A DNA stretch of 33,493 nt. Source: Chara braunii. Taxonomy: Eukaryota > Streptophyta > Charophyceae > Charales > Characeae. Shown here piece by piece: positions 1 through 10,277 of the stretch. The stretch covers positions 1,977,726 through 2,011,218 of the forward strand of contig BFEA01000139.1 in the NCBI GenBank assembly GCA_003427395.1, read 5' to 3'. The notes below the pieces were generated by a model. It was not told where the DNA came from and did no database searches. It worked only from the letters and a program-made list of their open reading frames with translations. The translations under genes were made by a program, and so were the position numbers. The first letter of the stretch is position 1; the number at the start of each line of letters is the position of its first letter.

Positions 1-690
1 GGGGGGGAGGAGGGGGAACACAAAATTATAATTAAACAGTTTATACTCTGCTAAGAAAAAAAAACAGGGAATTATAAAGTACAAATGGAGAAAAAACAGA
101 TTGGTGAGTTTAAAGAAAGTTGAAAATAAATGGTCATGTGGAATAAGAACCATAAAGGTGAGTCTCGGAGCATGGTCCCATTAGCAGTCGGATAGGAGTG
201 TGACCGATCCAGTGTGACACTGAGTGCTAGTGGGCTGACAACTTCATTAGATTATAAATTTTTGGGCTGAGAAAACATGAGAAAGGCAAAAAAAAAATAA
301 AAAATCAGAGACCTCCCACCGGAAATCAGAGCAGAGTGCTTCCCAGCCATTAGATCACAAATGATCTGATGGTGGTGGTTGCAACAACAGTGAACAAAGT
401 AACTGCCACATTTTCGGGAATAAACTCGACTTCTGTCAGCAGTGATTATGATGCCCTTTATATACTCCGTGATTGAAGGAGGGTTCCACCCAATGAGATA
501 ATTGCATAACAACAAGCAAAATACTGAAAATCTTCTATCCAGTCTGCCTATGGCCGACCGCACCCTCTTTTGGGGTTGGCCATACCCCCAACGGATTGAA
601 AAGATTTTGGCGGGAAGCTTTCTTTGCATGGGCATGCCCAGTGTTAAGGAGAGGAGGAGGGGAAATGAAACGGTTTTCACCTGTTAGCAG
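1..690. other. Gene-free flank
   Basis: No gene is recognised here. Open frames in this stretch have no family resemblance and no sensible start context. A perfect small hairpin (AGATCA, CAAA loop, TGATCT) lies at 352-367, and a TATATA-like string occurs near 458. A transposon terminus could lie near 681, where the sequence begins TGTTAG, but no matching second terminus was found. Confidence 0.4.
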
Positions 691-1770
691 TAGCGAATGC
701 AAATCCCAGAGCTCGATCCCTAGTTCTCGCCTTACCTATGTACAGTATCTGTGTCGACCCCGAGTGTTTGAACCCGTGACCTGTGTTTTGATAGTTGTTG
801 TTGTCTGTCGTAGGTCTGTGTAGTGGTAGGGGTTCGATCTGTAGGTCTGTCGAATAGGAGTCACAACCTTGTAGAGGTCGTAGCTGTAGGGATCCTGAAA
901 GGTCAAGGTCGTAGTTGCTACAGTCCTGAGAGGTCAAGGCCGTAGCTGCTACAGTACTCGAAAGACCAAGTCCACAAACTTTCGGAAGGTCCGGAAGTGG
1001 CCTTTCGAAGCTGCTCACGGTTGAGACAGAGGCAAGTGGGCAAGTGGTGGAGTCTACCAGTGCTGAGTCAGTAGTCCCAGTCCCAGTCAGTCCTAGTCCA
1101 GTCAAGCAAGTACCGTACGGGACTGTGTGCACCACGGGCATGGGAAAGGGCCAGACCAACGAGCTACAAAAGTATAAATTGAGAGGCAGCGACCAACCAT
1201 TCATGCATTCCTGCGTAAGCCATGCGGAAGCGCTGCCACAACGACTTGTGCGAGGTGGTCTGCAGTGAGCCCGGAGACGAAGTGGGCGAGAAGGAAGTTA
1301 GCCATAGCGATAGGGTAGTAGCGGTCATAGCCGCCATAGTTGTAGATGTGTGCAGGTGTGTATGAGTGTACACAATGTGTTGTGTGTGGGATATCCAGGG
1401 TGATCCTGTGTGCGAGCAGCAGTGTGGAGTAAGTAATGAACAGAGAGTTGTACAGGCGATGAGCCGCCATAGCCATTTGAAGTGAATTGTATCTGAGTTG
1501 CGTTCCTGGTTATTATGTCTCTGAGTTTTGAGTGGGCACTTGACGCCAGTTTGCTGCGCAACCTGTTTGCATGCATGTGAAGTGTGAATGAAAGCGAGTC
1601 TGATTGCACTCGTATCGGAGCTGGTACCCACTATCCCATGCGCCATCGCCGTTGCAGCAGGAGAGAGACGCGCGCCGTAGGGCGTTTTAGTTGAGGAGCA
1701 CCGTTGAAGAAGGAAGTCTGCCACAACTTCGTTGCGGAAGAAGGTGTCGCGTACCTGCAAGGAAGACAAC
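690..1770. other. Non-coding DNA upstream of the first retroelement
   Basis: There is no recognisable protein. A TATAAA string occurs at 1173-1178 in a context (TATAAATT) that could be a retroelement or Pol II promoter. With no mapped LTR borders this is only a possibility. The motif GCCATAGCC recurs here and downstream (near 1330, 1467, 1940 and 2153), which suggests that this stretch and the following 600 bp share a repetitive origin, perhaps the LTR or 5' untranslated leader of the element whose gag begins at 2924. Confidence 0.3.
877..969 (+). repeat. ~31-bp imperfect tandem repeat, three copies
   Basis: Three consecutive units of 30, 31 and 32 bp start at 877, 907 and 938. Each opens with GGTCGTAG or GGCCGTAG and closes with GGTCAA or GACCAA, with a GCTACAG core in the second and third. 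Divergence between units is about 20-30 percent, so the array is old. No function is evident. Confidence 0.7.

Positions 1771-1773
<3 letters not shown>

Positions 1774-1831
<58 letters not shown>
1774..1831 (+). repeat. (GA)n microsatellite
   Basis: About 29 uninterrupted GA/AG dinucleotides, followed by a shorter GA run at 1884-1895 in a near-duplicate context (GAGAGAGTTGAGTGATACGAGATTGG against AACTGAGTGATACAAGATTGG). The flanks therefore look duplicated together with the microsatellite. Translations across it give artefactual Arg-Glu or Leu-Ser repeats. Confidence 0.95.
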
Positions 1832-1833
<2 letters not shown>

Positions 1834-1964
1834 TGAGTGATACAAGATTGGTTCGCTACGTACCTGCGCTGAAGACATCACCACAGAGAGAGAGAGTTGA
1901 GTGATACGAGATTGGTTGTGCGGTCCAAGACGAAGGAGTGGCCATAGCCGCGGAGCTCAGGACA

Positions 1965-2145
1965 CGGAGGAGAGAGGAAGGTGAAGTAGAGAAGGGAGGA
2001 GAGATCAGAGAGGAAGAAGGAAGGAGGGACAACGAAGTGGAAGGCAGACAGGGGGGTGAACAAAAAAGAAAAAAAAGGGAAGAAGAAAGGGCGAGAAAGA
2101 AGAAAGGTGGAGGAGAAAGAGAAGGGAGGTTGGCGAGGAAGAAGG
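1965..2145 (+). other. Polypurine block
   Basis: About 180 bp is almost entirely A and G on the plus strand, with few pyrimidine interruptions. It is not a simple repeat but a mixed GGAGA/GAAGAA composition. Such tracts can adopt triplex structures. It lies within the presumed leader or LTR of the downstream retroelement. Confidence 0.7.
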
Positions 2146-2147
2146 TG

Positions 2148-2201
2148 TCGGCAGCCATAGCCGACCTAGAGGTTTCGGCAGCCATAGCCGACCTAGAGGT
2201 T
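2148..2201 (+). repeat. 27-bp perfect tandem duplication
   Basis: Two identical 27-bp units sit at 2148-2174 and 2175-2201. Each contains a small inverted repeat, TCGGC then seven bases then GCCGA. The absence of mismatches implies a recent duplication. It directly abuts the 12-bp TTGAC minisatellite. Confidence 0.9.
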
Positions 2202-2320
2202 GACTGGGCGTTGACCAGAGGGTTGACCGGAGCGTTGACAGGAGCGTTGACCGGGGTGTGACCGCGTTGACCAAGCGTTGACCGAGGCATTGACCGGAGC
2301 CGTTAACCACGGTTTTGACC
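2199..2320 (+). repeat. 12-bp minisatellite carrying TTGAC (W-box-like) cores
   Basis: TTGAC occurs at 2200, 2211, 2223, 2235, 2247, 2267, 2278, 2290 and 2315. Degenerate units fill the places at 2258 (GTGACC) and 2303 (TTAACC). Spacing is 9-13 bp, mostly 11-12, so this is one decayed minisatellite of about eleven units. Eight of the nine cores read TTGACC or TTGACT, which matches the plant WRKY W-box consensus TTGACY. The array lies about 600 bp upstream of gag, in what may be the element's regulatory region. Confidence 0.75.
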
Positions 2321-2923
2321 AAGCTGGAGTTGGTATAATCTCGCCAAACCCTTAGCCTATCCCCTCGCCCTATAGATGTGCACTCACCCTATGGTAATTG
2401 CTGAGTCTGAGTCTGTCTGTCTCTTCTTTCTGCATTGAGTCTCTTCTGTCCAGGTGATAGGACTCCGTGTATGAAGAATAGGGCCTCGTTGACCAAACCC
2501 ACACGGGATGAGTAGGGCTAAAGACTGTGTCTGACGACTCGACTGTCCCGGAGGACACGAACCCTCCCAAGGACCAGTACTGACCGGTGGGCTGCTCGGC
2601 ATGGCACGGTAGGCCCAAAATTCGAGTTGTGGGCTGCACAACGGGCCGTCTAAGTCTTGAGAGGATCTGCTGGCCGCGTCGTCTTGTTTGCGAAGTTAAA
2701 GAATTTCTGAGGAGTTACGAGGGATCTCCTTAACTGCCTCCTGGTCAGCAACAAATCCTGTAGTGACGACTGTAGTATTAGAGTCTAGGCTAGAGACCAT
2801 AGTTGACAGGGTTCCATACGGACCCTGTGGTCCATAGATTGAGTCGGTCTTAAGTTGAGTCAGTTAGGGGGAGAGTCTAAGTGGTGAGGAGTGGAACCAT
2901 CACTTGGTTGTGCGTCTATCACC
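2321..2923 (+). other. Presumed 5' leader of the gag-pol element
   Basis: No coding region is seen. A primer-binding site should lie here, but no stretch convincingly complements a tRNA 3' end. TGGTAT at 2331 matches only the first six bases of the usual initiator-Met site. LTR borders cannot be placed because no second LTR copy is in the window. The last bases before the gag ATG (CACCATGG) give a strong eukaryotic initiation context. Confidence 0.35.
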
Positions 2924-4798
2924 ATGGTTGACACGCGTATCGGAACAAGCACCTCCCCTCACACAGCAGAACAGGAGGCGAAAGTCGCCGCCATCCTAAA
3001 AGAGAGAAGAGAGACGAAGAAGGCCAAGAAGAAGGCTCTGATAGAGGAACATGGGGCCAAATTGAAGAAGATTGAGGAGGAGATGGTCAGAGAGAGAGAG
3101 AGGCCGAGGAAAGAGCAGGAAGAAAAGTTGAAGGCGGTAGAAGAGGAGGAAGAGGTAGAAGAACAACCGCTGGAAAGGAGAAGAAGAGGGTAAGGAGGTG
3201 AATCCAGTGGTACAAAGGAAGATCAGATGAAGAAGAAAATTACGGAATGGGTTGCTGGCTTATCCCTGGGAAAAGAAGAGGAGGCACTAATGTATGTGCC
3301 CAGGGAAGAACAAGGGGCGGCCATGAGAGAGTGGGATCCAGAAGAAGATCCAATCAAGCGGCAAGCTATAGAAGATGAGAAGAGGATAGAATGGAAGTTT
3401 CGATTGACAAGGGAGAGGAAAAGGAGAATGGAGGCGGCGAGCCAGGCGACGAAAGAATTGGAGGAGGTAAAGAAACAAAGAGAGCAGATGGCGACGCACG
3501 TAGACCTACTAGGGATATGAAGATTATGGCGAGAAATATAGAGAGCCTGACCCAGGTTCAGGAAGAACAATATCTGTTTGGTAGAGGTTAGGACATTGCC
3601 TTACGCTCTATACGGTTGGGGCTCAAGGACTTTGCAAGGGAATTGGCGACGCAGGTGGGCTCAGAGGTGAGGGTCCGCCTAGTGGGCACGGAGCGTTATT
3701 GCACGGGCACCATAGAGGGCGCCAGACTGACTGCTCCCAAAGAGGAGGAAGTACGTCCTCGAAGGGAGCCTGTCAAGGTCAAGTTCCCTAACTCCTATAG
3801 TGGGAAGAAGGAGGAAAACTTATACAATTGGGAGACTAACATTAAGACGTACGTGCACCTGCAGAAAGTCGCCCTAGACGAGCATGTCCTAATCGTTATT
3901 CACGCTGTTAAGGAGGAAGCAGCAAGCTTCGCTCGTTTCCTGTGTTGCGCCGCCAACTGCAACGATGACTTAGTTGCATATTCAACATTCACCCCTCTCA
4001 GCGATTTTCTTAAGTTATTGAGAGAACGGTTTGCAGACGTTCAAGTTTTCCGTAGTGTTAAAGCTTCAGGCAAGCTGCAAACCATCCATTCTCGCCAATG
4101 GAAGAGTGTCAGGGCACTCAAAGGTGTGATGGACGAGTTAGTCGCCGTTCCTGACCATGGTGTTACTGAGACCCAGTTGGTCAACCTTCTACCACGCTAT
4201 GCCCGAACAGTTACGCGGGCATTTCTTTGAAACAAGTCAGCAGCCTACCATGACCTACGATGCACTGAGCAGGGAAGTGGTAGCATTTGAAGCACGGTCC
4301 GTGTCAGTTTCCACTTTCTGGTACAAGGACCTGGACAAAGGCAAAAAGTGGAAGGGTCGCACCATCTCAGGACAGGTCAAGACCAAGGATCGCCTGATCC
4401 TTACCTTAGATGAGGGTGGTGTAAACGAATTCGCCTACGAGCAGATTGAGTGGGGGCTTGAGGAAGAGGACAGTAGTGTTAGTCAGGGGAGGACCTACGC
4501 TGTTGTAGCGGCTGGAGTCGGGCCTCAGGGGGTCGTTCCCAAGGCGATCAGGGGGTTGGCGGCAGGGGAAACCGCCAAGCGGGAGGTAGGGGTCAAGGTC
4601 CCCCGCAAAACCGTTCTGGAAATAGATCACCCAATAGGGGTAATAGGTCACCCTATAGGAAAAGTGGTTGGCACCCAGGGCTGCCACAGGGCCGACCTTG
4701 GGAGGACTTGGGCCTAGACCAGCGTTTATGGCAACAGCGTGTGGATCAGGGGCAATGCATATATTGCGGTGACCCTGGCCACATCATCAAAATATTGT
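2924..4798 (+). pseudogene. Ty3/gypsy gag polyprotein, broken
   Basis: Gag forms the particle and binds element RNA. The ATG at 2924 has an ideal context (CACCATGG). The first ~200 codons encode a highly charged Lys/Glu/Arg-rich region that looks like a long coiled coil. A capsid-like domain follows (about 3770-4260, beginning with a FPNSYSGKKEENLYNW-type segment). A CCHC zinc knuckle starts at 4756 (CIYCGDPGH). Damage is extensive: TAA at 3191, a frame change near 3515, TAG at 3589, and frame changes near 4170-4230 and 4660-4690. An extra A around 4789-4792 puts the last zinc-knuckle cysteine (4796-4798) out of frame. No full-length Gag can be made. The family call is firm; the exact frameshift positions are approximate. 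Confidence 0.88.
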
Positions 4799-4893
4799 CC
4801 GAAGTATAGAGAGGCCAGTGCAGCTTCCCAGGGGTCAAAAGGCAGCCGCCGGTAAGGGTAGCAACTGCCCCTACCATAAGGCCATGTGGGGAA

Positions 4894-6888
4894 ATGAGCG
4901 CGAGCCGGCAGGAAACTCCCACGCCACATGTGCCTATGGCAGAGGTTGCAGGTCGGTGCCTAAATAGCTGTCCAGAGACTGTTTGTGTCAGAGTCTCTTT
5001 ATGCACCTCCCTCACAGGCGTGGCCGATGAGCTGAAGGAGAGAATGCCCGCGTGGGCCAAGATGAAGAAGGAAAGTAGAGGACAACTAGTTTTAGTAGAT
5101 GTAGAGATTTTCAGAGGTAGAGTATGGGCCCTAGTAGATAGTGGGGCCACGCGCAGCTATATCAGTAGAAAGGTGTTGCAGAAGTTGAAGTTGGGGCTAA
5201 AAGTCCATAAGTTAGCCGACCCCATAGTTACTATCCTCGCAGACAATCGCACAATGCGAGTAGAGGATTACGTAGAGGGAGTCCAGGCGTACTTTCGCCT
5301 AGAGAAAGATGGGAAAGTGAAGAAAGTTCTCCATTCCCTGACTCTCCTCGTAGAGGACAGCCTTCCTTTTGACATAGTCCTAGGAATGGACTGGGGAGAG
5401 GCAGTCGGGGCTACACTCCATTTGAGAGAGCGTGAGTGTAGGTTCCCTAACCCGTCAGGCGGGGTCAAGACTGCCCGTTTGTTTCATGTGTCGGGAGTAG
5501 ACAACTCCCTGGCACATTGCTGCCTTAGCGCTTCTGCGTTCACGGGGTTAGTGAAGGAGCAACTAGAAGAACAGGGTTTTGTAGCTTATGTTAGGCCAGT
5601 TACTGAGCCTAAAGAGGAAAAACCCATAGATCCTGTCATTGCCAAGCTGCTGGAAGAGTACACAGATCTAGCTAAGCCGCCTACAAGGGTAGTCCCGCGG
5701 CCCATCCAACATTGCATTGAGATTGAACCTGGCAGCAGGACTCCTAAAGGAGCAGTGTATAGGATGTCCCCACGGGAATTGGAGGAGCTGCGCAAACAGT
5801 TAGACGAACTCCTAGAGAAAGGTTGGATTATGCCCAGTTCGTCTCCATTTGGAGCACCTGTTCTGTTTGTCCCAAAGAAGGAGGGAAAGCTTAGAATGTG
5901 CATGGACTATAGGGGTCTCAATGCTATCACATTTAAGAATGCGGAGCCACTGCCCCGTAGAGATGATATTTTAGATCTGGTGCAGGCTTGCAAGTACTTT
6001 TCGAAGATAGATTTGAAGTCCGGATATCATCAAATAGAAGTTCATCCTGATGATCAGTATAAGACCGCGTTCCGGACTAGATATGGGCATTACGAGTTTA
6101 TAGTTATATCCTTTGGACTGACCAACGCGCCAGCAACTTTCCAATGTTGTATGAATGACTTGTTTAGGTCGTGGTTAGACAGGTTTGTAGTAGTTTACTT
6201 AGATGATATTCTAGTGTTCAATAGGACCCTCCAGGAGCATGAGGGTCATCTGAGGCAGATCTTGGAGAAGTTGAGGGAGACCAACTTCAAGATCAATGCA
6301 AAGAAGTGCGAATGGGCAAAGACCCAAGTTCTGTATTTAGGCCATGTCTTAGACAGAGACGACATCAAACTAAAAGATAGTAAGATTGCAGCGATTACAG
6401 ATTGGCCTACACCCCGGACATTGACAGAGTTGTGGTCGTTCTTATGCCTAGCTAACTACTACAGGAAGTTTGTTAAGAACTTCTCCACCATCGCTGCTCC
6501 CCTTCGCAGGTTGCTGAAGAAAGAAACAATCTGGAAGTGGGATAAGGACTACACATCTACCATGAAGAAGTTGAAGCAGGCGTTGATATAGTACCTCGTC
6601 CTTAAAGTAGCCGATCCGTCCTTACCTTTTGTCGTCACCACTGACGCGAGCCAGTACGGTATAGGTGTTGTACTACATCAAGACGATGGCAACAGATATA
6701 GACCCGTAAAGTTCATGTCTTCTATGATGCCTTCAGAGAAGGTAGCAACATCTACCTACGAGAGGGAACTTTACGCCCTCAGGCAAGCATTGGAACATTG
6801 GAAGCACTACTTGCTTGGGAGGCACTTCAAAGTCTACTCAGACCACGAGACATTAAGGTGGTTGAAGACGCGGACCAAGATGACATAT
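4894..6888 (+). pseudogene. Ty3/gypsy pol: protease, reverse transcriptase, RNase H (truncated)
   Basis: One long frame opens at the ATG at 4894, though in the intact element this was probably continuous with Gag. The retropepsin motif DSGA is at 5137-5148, with the second-half motif DIVLGMDWG further on. The reverse transcriptase has KIDLKSGYHQI and the catalytic YLDD box at 6196-6207, then the thumb (ANYYRKFVKNFS). A single in-frame TAG at 6589 separates RT from RNase H. Without it the frame runs on through TTDASQYGIG (first catalytic Asp at 6643), ERELYAL and YSDHETLRWL, then meets foreign sequence and a stop at 6901. Integrase is absent. Several otherwise conserved RT residues look substituted (for example WSFLCL where relatives usually have RSFLGL), in line with loss of function. 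Confidence 0.93.
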
Positions 6889-7380
6889 GCCCATCATACC
6901 TAGTGATTAAGTTCATGCAACATATCTCTTTATGAACACCTTTTGTCATATTACACATACATATGAAATAAAATAAGACTGAGTAATTAGACAAGGAGAT
7001 GTTACGTACACATAACACATTCACATAATCAGTCCAAATTCATCAGGAAAACATAGGTCATTGAGCTTTCAAACATGCATAGATGAAAATAAAAATGAAA
7101 CGAGTAAGGTTTTAGTCTTAGCAACCATTCTAATCTGCTTAACATTTAGTCTTAGCAACAATTCTAATCTGCTTAACATCAGGGAAAAGCGCAAGGCTGG
7201 ATACTAAAACCAAATGTATAAAAATTTGTGCATTGATGAAACATTTGGATCAAAGTCGAGGACATCGTAAGTTTCTCAATGGGTAGCAGAGAATAGTGTG
7301 GTCGGTCGTTTTACTGATCTGCAAACAAACCAAATGCATTGCACAATTCTAAGAGAGTCAACCATTTATTCACTTTCACT
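6889..7380. other. AT-rich non-coding DNA after the retroelement break
   Basis: No gene is recognised. The stretch begins where RNase H homology ends, and its low GC contrasts with the element. It contains a 34-bp tandem duplication, listed separately. It could be host DNA flanking a truncated insertion, or a second element inserted into the first. The missing integrase was not found further downstream on the plus strand, which favours truncation. Confidence 0.4.
7111..7178 (+). repeat. 34-bp tandem duplication
   Basis: Units at 7111-7144 and 7145-7178 are identical except for one base (GCAACC against GCAACA). This is a recent local duplication with no other feature. Confidence 0.9.
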
Positions 7381-8120
7381 CACATTACACTTACACTTTC
7401 AGACCTCTCAGTCAAACATCCCATTTTCGACATAGTCATTCATCTGATTTTTCAATCATTCAATAACCTTTTTTGACCAAACACAGACTTTTTAAGACAA
7501 TGACCCGAAAATAAAAAATACCTTTTAGTGCAAAGGTTGATGCAAAGTGTGGGCGTAGAGGGTGAGTGAGGGTTGAGTTGGCAAACCAACCTGTTACCAT
7601 AAGGCAACAACATGTATTCTTGTATAAACTACATGCTGATTTTTCAGTCACATTACACTTACAATTTCAAACCTCTCAGTCATACATCCCCTTTTTGACT
7701 TAGTCATTCATTTGATTTTTCAGTCATTCAAGGACCCTTTTTGACCAAAGACAGACTTTTTTAGACAATGGCCCGAAAATCAGACATGTCTTTTAATGCG
7801 GAGGTTGATGCAAAGTGTGGGTATCGAGGGTGAGTGAGGGTTGAGTTAGCGAACATACTGATCTTTCACTCACATTACACTTACACTTTCAAACCTCTCA
7901 GTCAGACATCCCCTTTTCGACCTAGTCATTTATCTGATTTTTCAGTCATTCAATGACTTTTTTTTACCAAACACAGATTATTTTAAACAATGATCTGAAA
8001 ATCAGAAACGTCTTTTAGTGCGGAGGTTGATGCAATGTGTGGGTGTAGAGGGTGCGTGAGGGTTGAGTTGGTGAACCAACATGTTGCCATAAGGCAACAA
8101 CATGTAGTCTTGTATAGACT
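7381..8120 (+). repeat. ~250-bp tandem repeat, three copies, middle copy deleted
   Basis: Units begin with CACATTACACTTACA at 7381, 7649 and 7871 and share their whole length at roughly 85 percent identity. Landmarks in each are a TCAGTCATTCAA-type segment, a TGACCAAACACAGA-type segment and a GTGAGTGAGGGTTGAGTT-type segment. The first and third copies end with AAGGCAACAACATGTA. The middle copy lacks about 46 bp there. The third copy holds a perfect hairpin GTTGCC-ATAA-GGCAAC, with one mismatch in the first. No coding capacity. Confidence 0.88.
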
Positions 8121-8461
8121 CATTACAAGTCCACTTGGTTAAGACGACCTGCAATCACACACAAGTCAACACCTCTTTGCTATCGATATGACCCCATTTG
8201 AAGTTCAATATAGTGAACTTCATTTTAGTCGAGAATAATACAACATTGATATAACTCCCTCTAGGTCGCTTTTTCGAACTTCTTATCTGACCAATCTATA
8301 AATAGTCGTTTAAAGGAAGAAAGTATAAAGCTAACATCACTAATACCTTCCGCCTCATCATATAATTCTCTGTTTAAGACATGCACAGACAAAATATCAT
8401 CAATCTTATCTGGAATAGAATCATAAGATAGACATCAATCAATCAAGAGGTTAAGATAGCA
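8121..8461. other. AT-rich spacer between tandem repeat and hairpin array A
   Basis: No gene, repeat or conserved motif was recognised. Short phrases such as GAATCATAAGATAGA (near 8427) and GGAATCATAAAATAGA (near 8508) recur around the start of the hairpin array, so the spacer may belong to the same repetitive unit. Confidence 0.3.
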
Positions 8462-9119
8462 GGACAGACCACACGGGGCCAAATTCTCTCTACCCCTTCC
8501 TCAGTGGAATCATAAAATAGATATTGTCAGTAGGTTAGTCTCTTCGGGGTCTTCATAAGAGTTGTCAAAATAGGGTAAATCACACGGGATCCTCACCCCT
8601 ACCATCTTCTCTTCTTCCAGCGGCACGTGAGTGATAAGGCGGACCACGTGGGGTCTCGCCCCTCTTATCATCGCCCTTCATTTGAACGACGCCCTGTGAT
8701 AAAAGAGTAGATCACACTGGATATACTCCTACTACCATCCCTCTTTGCCAAGATTTATTGGCGATAGGATAGGCCTCACGAGACCTTGCTCCTCTTATCA
8801 CCATCATTTGGTGTTGGTTGGTAATAGGGCAGACCTCACGGGGTCTCGCTCCTCCTATTACCACCTTCCTTGTTCAGCTTAGGTTAGCAATAGGGCAGAC
8901 CTCAACGGGATCCCGCTGCTCCTATCACCTCTACTAACTTCCCCTTTGGAAGAAGTCTCACTTCTTTACTTTAACTCTCTTTTTGAAGTAAGGGTATTCC
9001 CCATATCTCAGATTAGTCAGAAGTACTTTAGTTGATAGGGCAAGCCACACGGTGCCCACATCCATACGACTCAGTCAAACACCTAATGAGGAGTTCACAC
9101 GGGAACTCTCACCTCATTA
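8462..9119. repeat. Hairpin array A: nine short stem-loops with a shared CACGG loop
   Basis: Members lie near 8462-8500 (weak), 8571-8602, 8632-8670, 8705-8728, 8763-8799, 8820-8862, 8890-8925, 9038-9057 and 9084-9119. The loop is ACACGG, TCACGG or a close variant. The closing triplets change together: ATC/GAT (8571, 8705), ACC/GGT (8632, 8820) and TTC/GAA (9084). Outer stems are also complementary but different: GGTAATAGG/CCTATTACC at 8820, TGATAAG/CTTATCA at 8632, TAATGAGG/CCTCATTA at 9084. Between members the sequence is largely unrelated. This is sequence-visible covariation. Function and family are unknown. Confidence 0.75.
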
Positions 9120-10277
9120 AGTATTTCTCATAAGACCTTCAACTGATTTTTAATCTGCATTAGTTTAACACGATGAGTGTTTGTCCTGATGCTCTGTCAA
9201 AGATATATTCATGACATTCTAAGTTAGTCCAAACAAAATCTCAAGTATGCATAGTCGTACAAAATTCAATGTTTCTTACAATGTTCATTGATATCAGCGC
9301 GATCCCAACCCTTATCAATCTTAGGAATCATATTGACCAGGGCTGGACTTCACACAGTCCACATCCCTGCTGCCTCATCTACCCAAAAATAAACACACAC
9401 ACGGTGAGATAACCCATACAAGAGTTTCTCGTTGTCACCATCTGTTTTCAGAAACAGTTAGCCATACACAACTCATATCAATAATAAGACAATGAGAGTA
9501 GCACGCATGGGGTCTGCATTCCATCATGCATTTGTGGTACAAGAAATACAAAATTATTTCGAATTATTGTTCATACATGCATAGCATTTCTCCTATCTCA
9601 GATTTAGTCCAGAAGAAACTGCAGATTCGTATAGTCAAACACAGATGCATGCATAGTAATCTGGGGTAATGTTGATACAAGGTATATGGGATGGAAAGAG
9701 GAGAGGAAAGACCTTGCCTACTTCAGCGTCAGTTGCTTCATCCTTAAGTTCCTCGGAAATTCTTATACCTAGCCCCTCTCTGTTAGATCATGGCAGATGA
9801 ACTGTGCGCCCCCCCCCCTTTCTACTCTTATCCTTTTTCTGCAGATAGAGCTTGGCCATTAGCGCTCTCGGGAGCAAACTTACTTGCCGATGAATCTGGC
9901 CAGCGATCAAGGGCAGATTCATCTGGTGTTACGAAGAAGACAAGTGTATTCACAGTCGACTCGACAAGTCACAGTGCAAAATGTTCACAGTTAGATGAGC
10001 ATAGCTTATCATACGACTACTAGCAAGATCAGTCAGGTAGATAAGGAACAATGGCGGAAGATACACGGGCACATTATGCCGACCAGTTTACCAAAGGACG
10101 TCGAACAATAATGAGACATGAGATGAGCTACTACTGAGACGCTGCAAAGTCCGACTCTTTGTACTGAAGGTGAACTCTCCTTTCGTAGACCAGTTCCAAC
10201 GGCAAGGTGCGGCCATACCACACAATGCAACACAGCCCGCTGTATCCACTTATTCAATGAGTAGCGAACAACATCCG
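9120..10277. other. AT-rich non-coding DNA
   Basis: No recognisable gene. An open frame at 9790-10023 has no family resemblance and is probably chance. A C-run (nine C) sits at 9810-9818. Phrases such as CTCAGATTAGTC and CTCAGATTTAGTCCAGAAG recur at about 9007 and 9598, hinting at further diffuse repetition continuing from array A. Confidence 0.35.

Larger units (their letters stand above)
2924..6888 (+). mobile_element. Ty3/gypsy LTR retrotransposon remnant (gag to RNase H), 3' truncated
   Basis: The element runs in the order gag, zinc knuckle, aspartic protease, reverse transcriptase, RNase H, the first part of the Ty3/gypsy (Metaviridae) pol order. Integrase, polypurine tract and 3' LTR are missing. 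Homology stops a few residues after the last RNase H motif, near 6885, and unrelated AT-rich DNA follows. At least three in-frame stops and several frameshifts make it non-autonomous. Protein resemblance to abundant Chara braunii elements is from memory. No 5' LTR border was found. Confidence 0.9.

Noticed and set aside
1173-1178. TATA box as a promoter feature
   Set aside because: TATAAA alone is too common, and no transcription start, gene start or LTR structure confirms it.
677-1204. 175-codon minus-strand open frame
   Set aside because: It coincides with a 31-bp tandem repeat and has no domain, no conserved motif and no splice context.
1687-1904. Open frames over (GA)n, (GT)n and (TTC)n tracts (also 11558-11919, 12709-13064, 18801-19247, 19350-19544)
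   Set aside because: They are long only because simple repeats lack stop codons. The peptides are dipeptide or single-residue repeats with no domain.
681-2923. 5' LTR and primer-binding site of the plus-strand retroelement
   Set aside because: Candidate TG starts and TGG motifs exist, but no partner LTR is in the window and no site convincingly complements a tRNA, so borders would be guesses.
9790-10023. 77-codon open frame with an ATG
   Set aside because: It has no recognisable domain, a C9 run inside the reading frame, and no supporting context.
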